A stretch of 64,000 nucleotides of DNA from Cupriavidus sp. U2 (GTDB taxonomy: Bacteria > Pseudomonadota > Gammaproteobacteria > Burkholderiales > Burkholderiaceae). The notes under the pieces were generated by a model. It was not told the DNA's origin and ran no database searches. It saw only the letters and a program-made list of their open reading frames with translations. Each line of letters opens with the position of its first letter. Within the stretch, counting starts at the first letter, position 1. A program made the translations under genes and the position numbers. The DNA lies in NCBI RefSeq assembly GCF_009663685.2, contig NZ_RCOG02000008.1, positions 22,761 through 86,760 of the forward strand, given 5' to 3'. Positions 51,090 through 59,573 of the stretch are shown here, piece after piece.

Positions 51090-52015
51090 TCCTAGGCAAG
51101 ATAGCTGGTAGCTACCCGATAGATGTTAGCTACTCGATACCTTAATGGTATCCGGCGTGCAGTATAGCCGATAGCTAACACGATAGCGAGTTGAAATCTG
51201 TGAGCTAGCTAGTAGCTACCGAGTATCGATGACGGTAATGAAAGATACCGAACGGCTACTTTGAGGAAACCGTGAAGCTACCAGAACGGTAGCCATTTAG
51301 TCGGGTGGGCGGCCCAAGTTAAACGGGCTGTGTCCATATTTTGGTAGCGAAGCGATACCAAAGAGATACCCACAGCTAGTTGTCTCGGCCATAAGAGCAA
51401 TGGCAGTAGCTGGTAGCTACCTGGAAGCGATCAGATACTGCCGGCGCGGAATCTGCGAACAGGTTTCCATGATGCAATGAGCGTAGCTGGTAGCTATCGG
51501 ATATCAGGGAAAGCGCGCGAGTAGGGTGGGTTGTGCCGGGAACCCCCAGCCGGGAACGCGCGGCGCGGTATCTGGTAGCCACCGGGAAGAGATCGGGCAA
51601 ACACGGTTCGGCAGGCTTCCACGGATGCAGCTAGTAGCTGGTAGCTATCGGAAAGCTATCAGGAAAAGTAGGCGAGCGGGGTGTATGCTCAATTGAGGTC
51701 GCGGAGCCCCAGCCAGAAACATGTAGCGCGATATCTGGTAGCTACCCGGAAGCTATAAGCGCCGTGACTTCGCGCGGTGCCGCTGCGACACCCTTGCCAG
51801 CGATGCAATGAGAGTAGCTGGGAGCTATCGGAAAGCTATCAGGAAAAGGGGGCGGGCGGGGCGCAGTGTTTCGCTGGGAGCTTCGCCCCCCAGCCAGAAA
51901 CGCACGGCGCGGAACCTTGTGGCTACCTGGAAGCTATCGGATAGAGATCCGGAGGCTCGCAGAGCCGTTAACATGGGGGCACTAGAACAGGGGCTATCTG
52001 GTAGCTACCGGCTAA
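51090..52015. repeat. Higher-order repeat region, probable ParA-system centromere
   Basis: About 0.9 kb without genes. The base unit is AGCTGGTAGCTACC or AGCTATCGG; perfect GGTAGCTACC palindromes occur at 51107, 51412, 51737 and 52000. Three larger degenerate copies start at GATGCA (51471, 51624, 51802; spacing 153 and 178 bp). Each contains GTAGCTGGTAGCTATCGG, AGCTATCAGG, CCCCAGCC and ATCTGGTAGCTACC in the same order. It sits upstream of parA, the expected place of a partition site bound by the RHH protein, and may also repress parA. Confidence 0.8.
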
Positions 52016-52108
52016 TGAAGTGAGAAGGTTCGGGATCTTTGGCCCCGGCGTACAACGTAGAATATGGTCCGACTCAATATCTTGTCATTACGTTAAATAG
52101 TCTCGCAC

Positions 52109-52495
52109 ATGCAAATGACGCGCTCGCAGTTCCGCAGAATTTTGTCAGCCGGGGCCGTCGTAGCGGTCCTCGCTGCACCGGCTGCCGAAGCAATGGAAGG
52201 GGCGCAATTTCGCGACCTCATCGACCAAGCCAAAACTGACTCCGGCACCCAAGCTTTGCTCGACATCTATCTGGAAAGCCTTGTCGAAGGGATGAATACG
52301 GTGAACTTTGCAACGGCGCCGACAGGACGAACCGGAGTAGCCTACTGCCCACCCAGCAGCTTTCCGCTGCGCAAGGAAAATGCGCGCGATCTGATACTGC
52401 GCTCGCCGAGCTACATCGATGGCTCGGCCGACAAGACTCCCGTTTCTCTGGTCTTGCTCATCGCGCTAAGGCGCACCTTTCCCTGCAGGCCTTAA
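52109..52495 (+). CDS. Rap1a/Tai-like secreted protein
   Basis: 128 residues with a signal peptide (ILSAGAVVAVLAAPAAEA). The mature part (LLDIYLESLVEGMNTVN, YCPPSSFPLRKENARDLILR, ALRRTFPCRP) resembles the Rap1a/Tai family of small periplasmic immunity proteins, with two cysteines (YCPP, FPCRP) that may pair. No cognate amidase toxin gene is nearby, so it may be an orphan immunity or have another role. Confidence 0.6.
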   Translation: MQMTRSQFRRILSAGAVVAVLAAPAAEAMEGAQFRDLIDQAKTDSGTQALLDIYLESLVEGMNTVNFATAPTGRTGVAYCPPSSFPLRKENARDLILRSPSYIDGSADKTPVSLVLLIALRRTFPCRP

Positions 52496-52581
52496 ATGGC
52501 GAGGCAACGGAGCGCCCGCTGCACCGAGCAGGGCGATTTTGCGCATCACAATGCATTGGAAATTATTTATCGGGGAGAGGC

Positions 52582-52970
52582 ATGAAGCGAGACATGGATC
52601 TGGTACGCGACTTGGTGCTCAGGCTCGAAAGCCTACCGATGGAGCGTGGTGACATCTTTAACATCGGGCCAGACGATGAAGAGGTAAGTTCGAAAATTAC
52701 ACGGTCGACCAGGTGGACTACCACATGAGACTGATTTGGGAGGCCGGCTTCGTCGAAGACGCCGGCGCCGGAGGCATGGACAGCTACGGATTCGAACGCC
52801 TGAGCTGGGCCGGACACGATTTTGCTGACTCGGTTCGTGACAGCGCGATATGGAAGAAGACCAAGTCCGGCGCTCTGGCCGCCGGCGGTTTCACAATGCG
52901 ATTGCTCGTGGATCTGGCCAAAGGCTACGCAAAGAAGCAAATCGAGGAAAAGACCGGCATCCAGCTGTAG
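52582..52970 (+). pseudogene. DUF2513 family gene with a frameshift
   Basis: The 5' part reads MKRDMDLVRDLVLRLESLPM, then RGDIFNIGPDDEEV, and runs into TGA at 52723. The rest continues in another frame as KFENYTVDQVDYHMRLIWEA, then LSWAGHDFADSVRDSAIWKK. Joined, they give a normal DUF2513 protein of about 128 residues. The break is in GAGGTAAGTTC (52681-52691) and equals one missing base. A good ribosome site (GGGGAGAGG) precedes the ATG. It may be a true mutation or a sequence error; no classic slippery heptamer is seen. Confidence 0.75.
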
Positions 52971-52987
52971 CCTCACCCACGGGCGCA

Positions 52988-53695
52988 TCAACCCCCGTTT
53001 TTCGTGTTAGGTCCACCGATCCGGCCAATGCCGCCGCCTCCGCTTGCGCCGCTTCCGCTTGCGCCGCCGGAGCCGCTGTTGTGAACCTCATTTCGAAGTT
53101 TATCCTGCGTTTCCTTGTCCTTTTTCCGTTGTTTTTCCGAGTCTTTCTTGTCGGCCTCCTGCATTCTTTCGAAGAAGAAGAGCTGGAGCTCCGCTATGGA
53201 TGGCATTACCAAATTGCATATTGCTAGGTCCATTTTCTGCTCAGGCGATTCCGGGGCAGCTTTAAGTGCCTCTGCTTTCGCCTTGAAATAGGCGTCCACT
53301 GCATCGATCTTCGCTTCGCTCAGGTCGTACCGTATGTCGACGCCCGCCGACGTCAAGATGCCCCAAAATCCGGCCTTTACGGTGCCCTCGACTCGCCACG
53401 ACACTTGTGTGTCCAACACTTCGAACAGCTTCGCGAGAGGCCTATTTGGAAACTGACCGCTGTCAGCATCTTGCCAGTCCATCGCTATAAAACGCCGCTT
53501 CGAAGGATCCACCGTGTTAGCAAATGCGAGCGCTTCGCTTGCAACCTCCCATCCAAGATCTCCGAAAGCGCTCTTTAGCGACTCCCGCACCTCCGTGAGC
53601 GGCACGACAAACGACCTGGTCATCTGCACATCGATTATTGCGCTAGGCACTCCTGCGTCATCTGACCTCACATGGAACTTCCAACGATCAGTCAT
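52988..53695 (-). CDS. Hypothetical protein with Gly/Ser-rich tail
   Basis: 235 residues. The globular part (about 1-180) has no recognised motif and no signal peptide. It is followed by a charged helix (QEADKKDSEKQRKKDKETQD) and an Asn/Ser/Gly-rich C-terminal tail (SGSGGASGSGASGGGGIG). It is convergent with the DUF2513 remnant. Function unknown. Confidence 0.6.
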   Translation of the reverse strand: MTDRWKFHVRSDDAGVPSAIIDVQMTRSFVVPLTEVRESLKSAFGDLGWEVASEALAFANTVDPSKRRFIAMDWQDADSGQFPNRPLAKLFEVLDTQVSWRVEGTVKAGFWGILTSAGVDIRYDLSEAKIDAVDAYFKAKAEALKAAPESPEQKMDLAICNLVMPSIAELQLFFFERMQEADKKDSEKQRKKDKETQDKLRNEVHNSGSGGASGSGASGGGGIGRIGGPNTKNGG

Positions 53696-53940
53696 GGATG
53701 TCTCCTAAAGTGCAGCCGCCGGCTCTACATTGCGACGGGGCAGTGACGTGCAGGGTAGGCCATAGAACTCGCAGTCGTACGAACCTATGTGCGTTACCGA
53801 ACGTAGGTTCGCCTCCAGACCACCGAGCGGACAGGTTTTTGATACAGAGACACTATGCACCCGCGAGCGGAGCGGGGAGGGCGTTCGCAAGCGTCAGGCG
53901 TGTAATTTATATACTGAATGTTCTCGGAACAGTCCGACGC
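53696..53940. other. Intergenic region upstream of the RES-Xre promoter
   Basis: Nothing recognised in this stretch; it may hold the leftward promoter for the 52988-53695 gene. Confidence 0.4.
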
Positions 53941-53952
53941 CGCTTGCAACGC

Positions 53953-53981
53953 TTGATTTCATGAACTTCATGAACTATCAT
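53953..53981 (+). promoter_or_regulatory. RES-Xre promoter with tandem operator in its spacer
   Basis: -35 TTGATT (53953-53958) and -10 TATCAT (53976-53981) are separated by exactly 17 nt. The spacer is filled by two head-to-tail copies of TTCATGAAC (53958-53966 and 53967-53975), each partly palindromic. This fits autorepression by the Xre-type antitoxin encoded 28 nt downstream. Confidence 0.7.
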
Positions 53982-54008
53982 CGAGCCAGATGAAAGAGTT
54001 CGGAAACC

Positions 54009-54650
54009 ATGACCAACTACAAGTCGGCACTGTCGCATAGCGTTGCCCGCACCTCTGTCGCGCTACCCGAGCCCGCGCGGCGCGACTTTGCGGACAAGCT
54101 GCTCGACCGCGTCCTGCAGCTGGCGGGCAACGAAGCCAGTAGCCAGCACCTGACGGTGGCGCTGCTCGACCGCTTGATCCTTGGGGCTGCCGAGGCGCTC
54201 TCCGATGACACCACGGGAAGGGCGCAGGAAAGGCAGGATCCCTTGCAAGCCGCGCGCGACCGGGGGCGCCAGTACGCCCTGGCCGAGCTGCAGCGTTCGG
54301 AAAACCTCTCCTTGCGGGACGCCTCCACCTACGCCGGGCGGTCCGATCGCGCGATCAACGAGGCGCGCCTGAGCGGGCAGTTGTACGCGCTGGTGCCGCC
54401 CGGCAAGCAGCGGGGGCTGCGCTATCCGCAATGGCAGTTCGACGCGGAGGCTTCCCGACTGGCCGCTGTGCTGGCACCCTTTATCGAAGCCAGCGCCAGC
54501 GGCTGGATCGTGCACAATTTTATGCAGCGCCCGCTGGATGCGCTGGGCGGCGAGCGGCCGATGGACTGGGTGCTGGACGTCGCGCGACCCGTCGAAACGG
54601 TGGTCGAAGCGGCGAAGGCCAGGTTTGCCGGCGAGCAGGGGGCTGCCTGA
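54009..54650 (+). CDS. Xre/MbcA/ParS-type antitoxin of a RES toxin-antitoxin pair
   Basis: 213 residues. The N-terminal region is helical. The middle has an HTH (ENLSLRDASTYAGRSDRAIN). The C-terminal part (APFIEASASGWIVHNFMQRP, LDALGGERPMDWVLD) matches the toxin-binding domain (DUF2384-like) of RES-Xre antitoxins. It neutralises the downstream NAD-degrading toxin and probably represses the promoter. The stop overlaps the toxin ATG by one nucleotide. Confidence 0.85.
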   Translation: MTNYKSALSHSVARTSVALPEPARRDFADKLLDRVLQLAGNEASSQHLTVALLDRLILGAAEALSDDTTGRAQERQDPLQAARDRGRQYALAELQRSENLSLRDASTYAGRSDRAINEARLSGQLYALVPPGKQRGLRYPQWQFDAEASRLAAVLAPFIEASASGWIVHNFMQRPLDALGGERPMDWVLDVARPVETVVEAAKARFAGEQGAA

Positions 54651-55303
54651 TGACGCTGCTGACGGCGGAGGCGCTGGGTTGCCCGGTGCCTCCTCCGGAT
54701 CTGGCTGACCGCGTCATGCCCGTGAAGGAGCTGCATTGTCGATCGACCCCTGTCTGGAGAATCCATCGGGCCGTCTACGGGCCCATTCACTACAACCGGC
54801 GTTCGGCCGGCGGCCAGCCCTACCGCTTTGATGCGCCCCATGATGAATTCGGCGTGCTGTATGCCTCGCCGAGCTTCGGCGCCTGCATGGCCGAAGCGGT
54901 CATCCGGGACCGCTTTCACGGAAAACCGCTGCCCTTGCTGCTGGACGAGGAGGAACTCGCGCAACGCTGCGTGAGTCGCCTGGACGTTGCGGGCAGCCGT
55001 CGCCTGAGACTGGCTGACCTGACCCGGCCGCACGTGCACCTCGGCATGGACAACCGCATTTTCTCGACCGCCGACTACCGCGGTCCGAACCTGTGGAGCG
55101 CGGCGATCCGGGACGCGTTCCCGGACCTCGACGGCCTCTACTTCACGTCGCGCTTCGCCAACGAGCCCAGCGTGGCGGTCTTCGACCGGGTGCGCCTCGT
55201 GCCGCGCGGCACGCCGATCCCCTTGCTCGATTTTCCGTTGTTGGCGGACTTCCTGGACGCCTACGGGATCGGCTTGGCGCCGGGCGGCGACTGCTGGGGA
55301 TGA
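54650..55303 (+). CDS. RES-domain toxin
   Basis: 217 residues from MTLLTAEALGC. The RES domain is intact: VWRIHRAVYGPIHYN (Arg), FGVLYASPSFGACMAEAVIR (Tyr/Ser/Glu) and later GLYFTSRFANEPSVAVFDR. RES toxins degrade NAD+ and stop growth when the antitoxin is lost, so the pair would stabilise the plasmid. It is translated directly after the antitoxin. Confidence 0.88.
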   Translation: MTLLTAEALGCPVPPPDLADRVMPVKELHCRSTPVWRIHRAVYGPIHYNRRSAGGQPYRFDAPHDEFGVLYASPSFGACMAEAVIRDRFHGKPLPLLLDEEELAQRCVSRLDVAGSRRLRLADLTRPHVHLGMDNRIFSTADYRGPNLWSAAIRDAFPDLDGLYFTSRFANEPSVAVFDRVRLVPRGTPIPLLDFPLLADFLDAYGIGLAPGGDCWG

Positions 55304-55345
55304 CGACCGGGCGGTAGCGGCATGAAGGGGAGGGCGACGCGCGCC

Positions 55346-56620
55346 CTACACGGCTGGCAACTTGCCGGCAAGCGACCGCGCGACGTCCTCAAGGGCTTCG
55401 TGCGTGTAGCGCCGCGTCGTATTGATGTCGCGGTGCCGCAGCGAGCGCTGCACATCGGTCACGGGTGCCCCCGCGCGCAGCAGGTGCGTGGCATGCGAGT
55501 GGCGCAGCCAGTGCGTCGACGCGCTGCGCAGGTTGGCCGCCTCGTCGGCGTGGCCCGACGCCTCCAGCCGGTCGGCCGCGGCCGCGAAGACTTCGCGCAC
55601 GATGGCATAGACGCCCTGGCGCGTGCGCACGGGGCGGGCGAGCTTGCGCTGCAGCGCGAGCGCGTCGGTGAGCGGCGCCTGGCGCTGCCGGCCGCCGGCG
55701 ATGGCGGGGATGACGGCCATGGTGTCGGTGGCGCGCGGCGCGGGCGACAGGCCCACCAGCTGCCGGAAGCGCGCGAGTTCGGCCATCACGTTGTCGCACG
55801 GCACGAGCTGGTCGTTGCCGCCCTTGGCCTCGCGGATGCGCACGGTCCAGAAGTCGCCGCTTTTTCCCCTCTGGCGTTCGAAATCCGGCCAGGTCAGCGC
55901 CGCCACCTCGGAGGCGCGCAAGCCGGTCTGGAACAGTAGAGCCAGCAGCAGCCGATCGCGCGCCTTGTGCAGCTGGGCCCAGAGCGTCGGCGCCGGGCGG
56001 GCCTCGATGGCGTCGAACACGGCCGCGACCTGCTCGACCTCGAGGAAGCGCCGCTGCGAGCCCGGCCCGCGCGCCGCCCGCGCCCGCGGCACCGCCTGGA
56101 ACGGATTCACGCGCAGCGCCTGCACCCCCACCAGCCAGTCGAACAGGCCGCCCACGATGGTGGCGGTCTGCCGGCGCGAGGCTTCCGAGAGCGGCCCCCG
56201 CAACGGGCGCCAGGCCGGGCTGTCCTGCCGCGCGCGGCCGTCGCCCACCGCGTGCGCCGGCGGGTCGGCGAGGAAGGCGAGGTAGCCGTTGGCGTCGGCC
56301 ACCTGCCAGCTGGCCAGCGGCCGCCCCAGCGCATGGGCGTACCACAGCAGCCGGTGCGCCTCGAGCGCGTACTGGGCGCGGGTGCTGGCGCGGATGCCGA
56401 GGCCCGCCGCGTACTTGGTGTCGAGCCAGGTGCGCACCAGCTGGGCGTCGCTCTGGCCCGCGGGCAGCACGGGGCTGGCCAGCGCGTTGGGCGCGGGCAG
56501 GGCCGCGGGTGATGCGGGGGCAACGGGGGGCGCGGGGTGCGGCGGGAGGGCGGGCAGCAGGTCGTCCATGGCGGCGAGGCAGCGGGCGGAGAACGGGTGG
56601 AAAGTGGCGAAGACGGCCAT
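55346..56620 (-). CDS. Tyrosine recombinase
   Basis: 424 residues from MAVFATFHPF (56620); MDDLLPALPP at 56569 is another possible start. The N-terminal core-binding domain (QLVRTWLDTKYAAGLGIRAS, ALGRPLASWQVADANGYLAF) is followed by the catalytic domain with GLRASEVAAL (Arg), THWLRHSHATHLL (His-x-x-Arg) and SLRHRDINTTRRYTH (His, Tyr). The base composition is very GC-rich, like its neighbours. It is divergent from kfrA across an 194-bp gap, an arrangement likely to be a multimer-resolution module. Confidence 0.88.
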   Translation of the reverse strand: MAVFATFHPFSARCLAAMDDLLPALPPHPAPPVAPASPAALPAPNALASPVLPAGQSDAQLVRTWLDTKYAAGLGIRASTRAQYALEAHRLLWYAHALGRPLASWQVADANGYLAFLADPPAHAVGDGRARQDSPAWRPLRGPLSEASRRQTATIVGGLFDWLVGVQALRVNPFQAVPRARAARGPGSQRRFLEVEQVAAVFDAIEARPAPTLWAQLHKARDRLLLALLFQTGLRASEVAALTWPDFERQRGKSGDFWTVRIREAKGGNDQLVPCDNVMAELARFRQLVGLSPAPRATDTMAVIPAIAGGRQRQAPLTDALALQRKLARPVRTRQGVYAIVREVFAAAADRLEASGHADEAANLRSASTHWLRHSHATHLLRAGAPVTDVQRSLRHRDINTTRRYTHEALEDVARSLAGKLPAV

Positions 56621-56706
56621 GGCAAGCGGCGGCCGCTGCCCGCCAGGCCTTGTGGGCGGCGGGTTCAGCTTGCGGCGGGTGCAGTATAGCGAATTTCGGC
56701 ATCCAT

Positions 56707-56765
56707 TTGTCATTATTGGGCTAATGACAAATCGTATTAATAATGGATACTGATAATCGTATTGA
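56707..56765. promoter_or_regulatory. Operator region between recombinase and kfrA
   Basis: A perfect inverted repeat TTTGTCATTA (56707-56716) and TAATGACAAA (56723-56732) is followed by two direct copies of AATCGTATT (56731 and 56756). The region is AT-rich in an otherwise very GC-rich module. KfrA proteins repress their own promoters by binding such repeats, so this is a likely KfrA operator. Confidence 0.65.
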
Positions 56766-56814
56766 AAAAGGGTAGACTATCGCCACGCTCCCGCACGCTT
56801 TTCCGGACTTCTTC

Positions 56815-57630
56815 ATGGCCCGCACGCCCACCGCCTTTGCCGACGCCGAACTGCTCGCCATCACCCGCGCGCTGCAGCAGCTCGACGTCGCCCACCCCGA
56901 CAACCGCGCCTTCCTCCGGCGTGCCTTCGACGCCATCGACCGCATCACCGGCCGCTCGTTCGGTGCCTCGGTCTACCGTCGCCTGCTGGCGGCCGCCGGC
57001 GTGGCGCGCGCCCCCAGCGGCCAGACTGTCGCGGCGGTGATCGCCGAGCGCAAGGCGGCGCCCACGGCGGCGGCGGATGCCGAACGCGGCGCCTTGCTGG
57101 ATGATGGCCTGCGGGCGTTCCTGCATAAGGAGATCCGGGTCGCCTTGGACGAGACCGGCGCGGCCGCCCCGCGCGTGCCCGCCGTCGTGCCGGTGACGGC
57201 AGTATCACAACCCGTCTCCGCGGCGGGCGCGGAGGGCAGTGGGCTGGCTGCGCTGCTGACCCAGCGGGTGACCACGCTTGAGGAAGAGAACCGGCAACTG
57301 CGGGAGCGCGCCGCCACTGCGGAGGCGGCCAGCCGGACGGCCCGTGCCGAGGCGGCATCGCTGCAGGGGGCACTCGTTGCAGCGCGCGCGGCGCTGGCCG
57401 ACAAGGAGGCGTCACTCGTGGCGGCGCTCAAGGCGACGACCGAGGAACTGGCGCGCATGGGCGAGCGTCAGGCGGCGGCCGAGAGGCGGCGGGCGCTGGA
57501 GACCGACAGTGTGCGGCAGGCCTACCGGGCCGAGCGCGATGCACTGGCCGGGAGAGTAAGTTTCCTAGAGGAGGAACTTAAGCGGGCGAGGGGTACGGCG
57601 GATGCGTATCGTCAGGCCCGCGGGCGCTGA
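56815..57630 (+). CDS. kfrA: KfrA-like coiled-coil DNA-binding protein
   Basis: 271 residues. The N-terminal domain (ELLAITRALQQLDVAHPDNR, AFDAIDRITGRSFGASVYRR) is the helical KfrA DNA-binding unit. From about 150 to 255 it is a continuous Ala/Glu-rich coiled coil (RVTTLEEENRQLRERAATAE; EDRDALAGRVSFLEE-like). KfrA proteins bind their own promoter and are linked to stable plasmid inheritance. It lies beside the recombinase and RES-Xre genes in one GC-rich module. Confidence 0.8.
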   Translation: MARTPTAFADAELLAITRALQQLDVAHPDNRAFLRRAFDAIDRITGRSFGASVYRRLLAAAGVARAPSGQTVAAVIAERKAAPTAAADAERGALLDDGLRAFLHKEIRVALDETGAAAPRVPAVVPVTAVSQPVSAAGAEGSGLAALLTQRVTTLEEENRQLRERAATAEAASRTARAEAASLQGALVAARAALADKEASLVAALKATTEELARMGERQAAAERRRALETDSVRQAYRAERDALAGRVSFLEEELKRARGTADAYRQARGR

Positions 57631-57679
57631 GGCTCTCGTTGCCGGCGCCCGCGTCAATGATCGCTTTGGCGTTTTTAGA

Positions 57680-58018
57680 CTAGTACACCTTCACATCAAT
57701 GACTTTTACCCTGGCCACGTTAGGGTAGGGCGACAAGGCTCGCATTCTCCAAGACTGGCCGGGTTCCAAGCCCTTGGTGTTTGCTAAAGCGACGCCCAGC
57801 TGCGTTCCCACGGGATCAAATAAGGCGAACGTGACAAAAACGTCGCCGGACGTCCTATGCGAATTGTTCGTCATGATCCCACTGATTTCTGACAAGCCAC
57901 TGGTCGGAGAGGCGACCACTTGCAGGTCAGAGATCGGCATGCTTGTAACTTGTGCGTAAGCGGGCGCACTGATGGCGAGCGTTGCAATGCATGCGACACC
58001 AAAACGTCGGAGATTCAT
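57680..58018 (-). CDS. Secreted FxLYD-like small protein
   Basis: 112 residues from MNLRRFGVACIATLAISAPAYA, a clear signal peptide; longer readings are not supported. The mature part (GLSEISGIMTNNSHRTSGDV, FVTFALFDPVGTQLGVALAN, LEPGQSWRMRAL) matches the FxLYD-type beta-sandwich pattern. Periplasmic or exported. Function unknown. Confidence 0.65.
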   Translation of the reverse strand: MNLRRFGVACIATLAISAPAYAQVTSMPISDLQVVASPTSGLSEISGIMTNNSHRTSGDVFVTFALFDPVGTQLGVALANTKGLEPGQSWRMRALSPYPNVARVKVIDVKVY

Positions 58019-58101
58019 GTTGCTATTTTCGTTTGTTGGAGGGTTCGAAACGGGATGCGAACGATCTGCAGGCCGGCCATGCCGGCCCGCAGAAAAAAGG
58101 G

Positions 58102-58356
58102 CTATCCAATAATCTTTGCAAGTTGGTAGAAGCCTACCCACATCAGGATGAATGGCGGGATGAGGTCCCCCCAGTCCACCTGCTTGACCCCGCTACTCAC
58201 TTGGGCCTGGATCCCTGCAATACAGGCAAAAAATGCTGTGATCGACGCGATCGACGCTGCAACCACGATTACTCTGGGGTTGTCGAAGACGAGCACAGCA
58301 AGCACGGCTGCAAAGGCGCAAAAGCTGAAGAAAGGTCTGATCTTTACTAGTGCCAA
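58102..58356 (-). CDS. Small membrane protein
   Basis: 84 residues with three hydrophobic segments (FFSFCAFAAVLAVLVF, VIVVAASIASITAFFACIAG, DLIPPFILMWVGFYQLA). Not recognised. It precedes the FxLYD gene on the same strand with an 83-bp gap that contains a GGCCGGC/GCCGGCC hairpin. Confidence 0.55.
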   Translation of the reverse strand: MALVKIRPFFSFCAFAAVLAVLVFDNPRVIVVAASIASITAFFACIAGIQAQVSSGVKQVDWGDLIPPFILMWVGFYQLAKIIG

Positions 58357-58734
58357 GGTATTTCTCCCTAGTGGCGTGTCGATACGGCCGTGGGGTAGTC
58401 CCCCACGGCGATGCCTAGCCGCTTAGTGCGGCATGGAACGGCAATGCTCGCTAACAGTTTCCAGCTTCCCTTTGCGGAAGCGGAGGTACTGTCGAACGTG
58501 CACGCCCTTCGGGAAATGACAGACCATTGCCATGTCACAACTCCTCTAAAAGGGTTGGAAGGCAGCTGTAGAAAAACCCGGACCACCGACATGGAAGACC
58601 ATGTCGTGATAGACTGCGGCGCGTCAAGAGCAGCAGCATGCGAGTCGGTTCGAGGCCAGCCTTCGACCCCTCGTCACCGGCGAGACGCGGCGGTGCAAAC
58701 GCCGCGAAACGTTTTCACAAGTTCATGTGTCGGT
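58357..58734. other. Intergenic region with one hairpin
   Basis: No convincing gene. CGCGGCG (58686-58692) and CGCCGCG (58700-58706) form a 7-bp stem with a 7-nt loop just downstream of the small 58735-58863 gene on the minus strand. Nothing else recognised. Confidence 0.4.
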
Positions 58735-58863
58735 TCACTTGCGCTTCGGCACCCTGATCGGCCAAGCTTTCAGCCCGAACGCCTGTGCGTCGAGTAACTT
58801 GCCCGATCTGGTGCGGCGATAGCGACGAAAGATCACGACGAAGTCATCGTCTTTTGTCGTCAT
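58735..58863 (-). CDS. 42-residue basic protein
   Basis: Starts at ATG 58863 with GGAGGG 5 nt upstream and ends at TGA. The product (MTTKDDDFVVIFRRYRRTRS, then GKLLDAQAFGLKAWPIRVPK) is strongly basic with a compact beta-like pattern. I recall similar short proteins (RRYRxxxSGKxLDAxxYGxKAWPI) on mobile elements, which supports it as a real gene. Function unknown; nucleic-acid binding is possible. Confidence 0.6.
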   Translation of the reverse strand: MTTKDDDFVVIFRRYRRTRSGKLLDAQAFGLKAWPIRVPKRK

Positions 58864-59004
58864 ATGCCCTCCTGGTTGGAGGGGACGGAATCATGAACTT
58901 GTGCTTGCCGGCGTCGCCTTTGTTGTATAGACTTCAGCCCGCAGTTCGCGCTGCACAAGAGTTGTTCGACCGTCCCGGTTCCGAGCAACTTTTGCGATGA
59001 ATAG

Positions 59005-59562
59005 TTATATGGCCCTTCCGAGGGTCATTTTTTTTGCTTCTTGAAACTGGATCCTTGCCACTTCGTAAGAGACGCCGTAGTGGGCGGCAATCGCATCCAT
59101 GGTAGGGAAGCGACCGACGTGACGGATATCAGCGAGAAGCTCACGAGCGAACTGATTTGCCTGCCATTCGCTGTCGCAGTAGGCTTTTGTGTCAAAACTG
59201 CTTTGGCGCATCATCGTTTGGGCTTCATTCGCATGGAGGAAGTAGTGGCCGAGTTCGTGTGCCGCAGTGAAGCGATCCCGGCCCACACCCTTCGCAGCCC
59301 GTTCGTATACGTCCGTACGGAGGGCGATCATGTTCTCCTTGTGGCACGTAATGCCCTCTGCGTCCTGTCCAAAGCGCTGAAACATCTCGGCGCTATCCAA
59401 AATCTCGAAGCTAAAATCTTCCTCAATGGAAGGCATCCACACCTCAAGCAACTGCAGCACGGGCACCTTCCTACCGCCTAACGGAAAGGCGTCAAGCAGG
59501 CGATGCGCGGTGGCACGAATAGCCTGTTTGGAGCGCGGACTAACGATGAAACCACGGTGCAT
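59005..59562 (-). CDS. ImmA/IrrE-family metallopeptidase
   Basis: 185 residues. The zinc site TAAHELGHYFLH is at 99-110, and CDSEWQANQFARELL provides the third ligand. Members cleave or bind XRE repressors to trigger excision, toxin or stress responses. It follows the XRE gene by 11 nt on the same strand, the classic pair. Confidence 0.9.
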   Translation of the reverse strand: MHRGFIVSPRSKQAIRATAHRLLDAFPLGGRKVPVLQLLEVWMPSIEEDFSFEILDSAEMFQRFGQDAEGITCHKENMIALRTDVYERAAKGVGRDRFTAAHELGHYFLHANEAQTMMRQSSFDTKAYCDSEWQANQFARELLADIRHVGRFPTMDAIAAHYGVSYEVARIQFQEAKKMTLGRAI

Positions 59563-59573
59563 ATACTGTCTCC

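Noticed and set aside
51090..52015. CRISPR-like array because of repeated units
   Set aside because: Repeats are degenerate, unevenly spaced and nested, spacers are not unique and of equal size, and there are no cas genes.
55389..56702. Very long Ala/Arg/Pro-rich open frame opposite and within the recombinase
   Set aside because: It is a frame shadow of the GC-rich recombinase gene, which has all catalytic motifs; the shadow has no recognisable domain.
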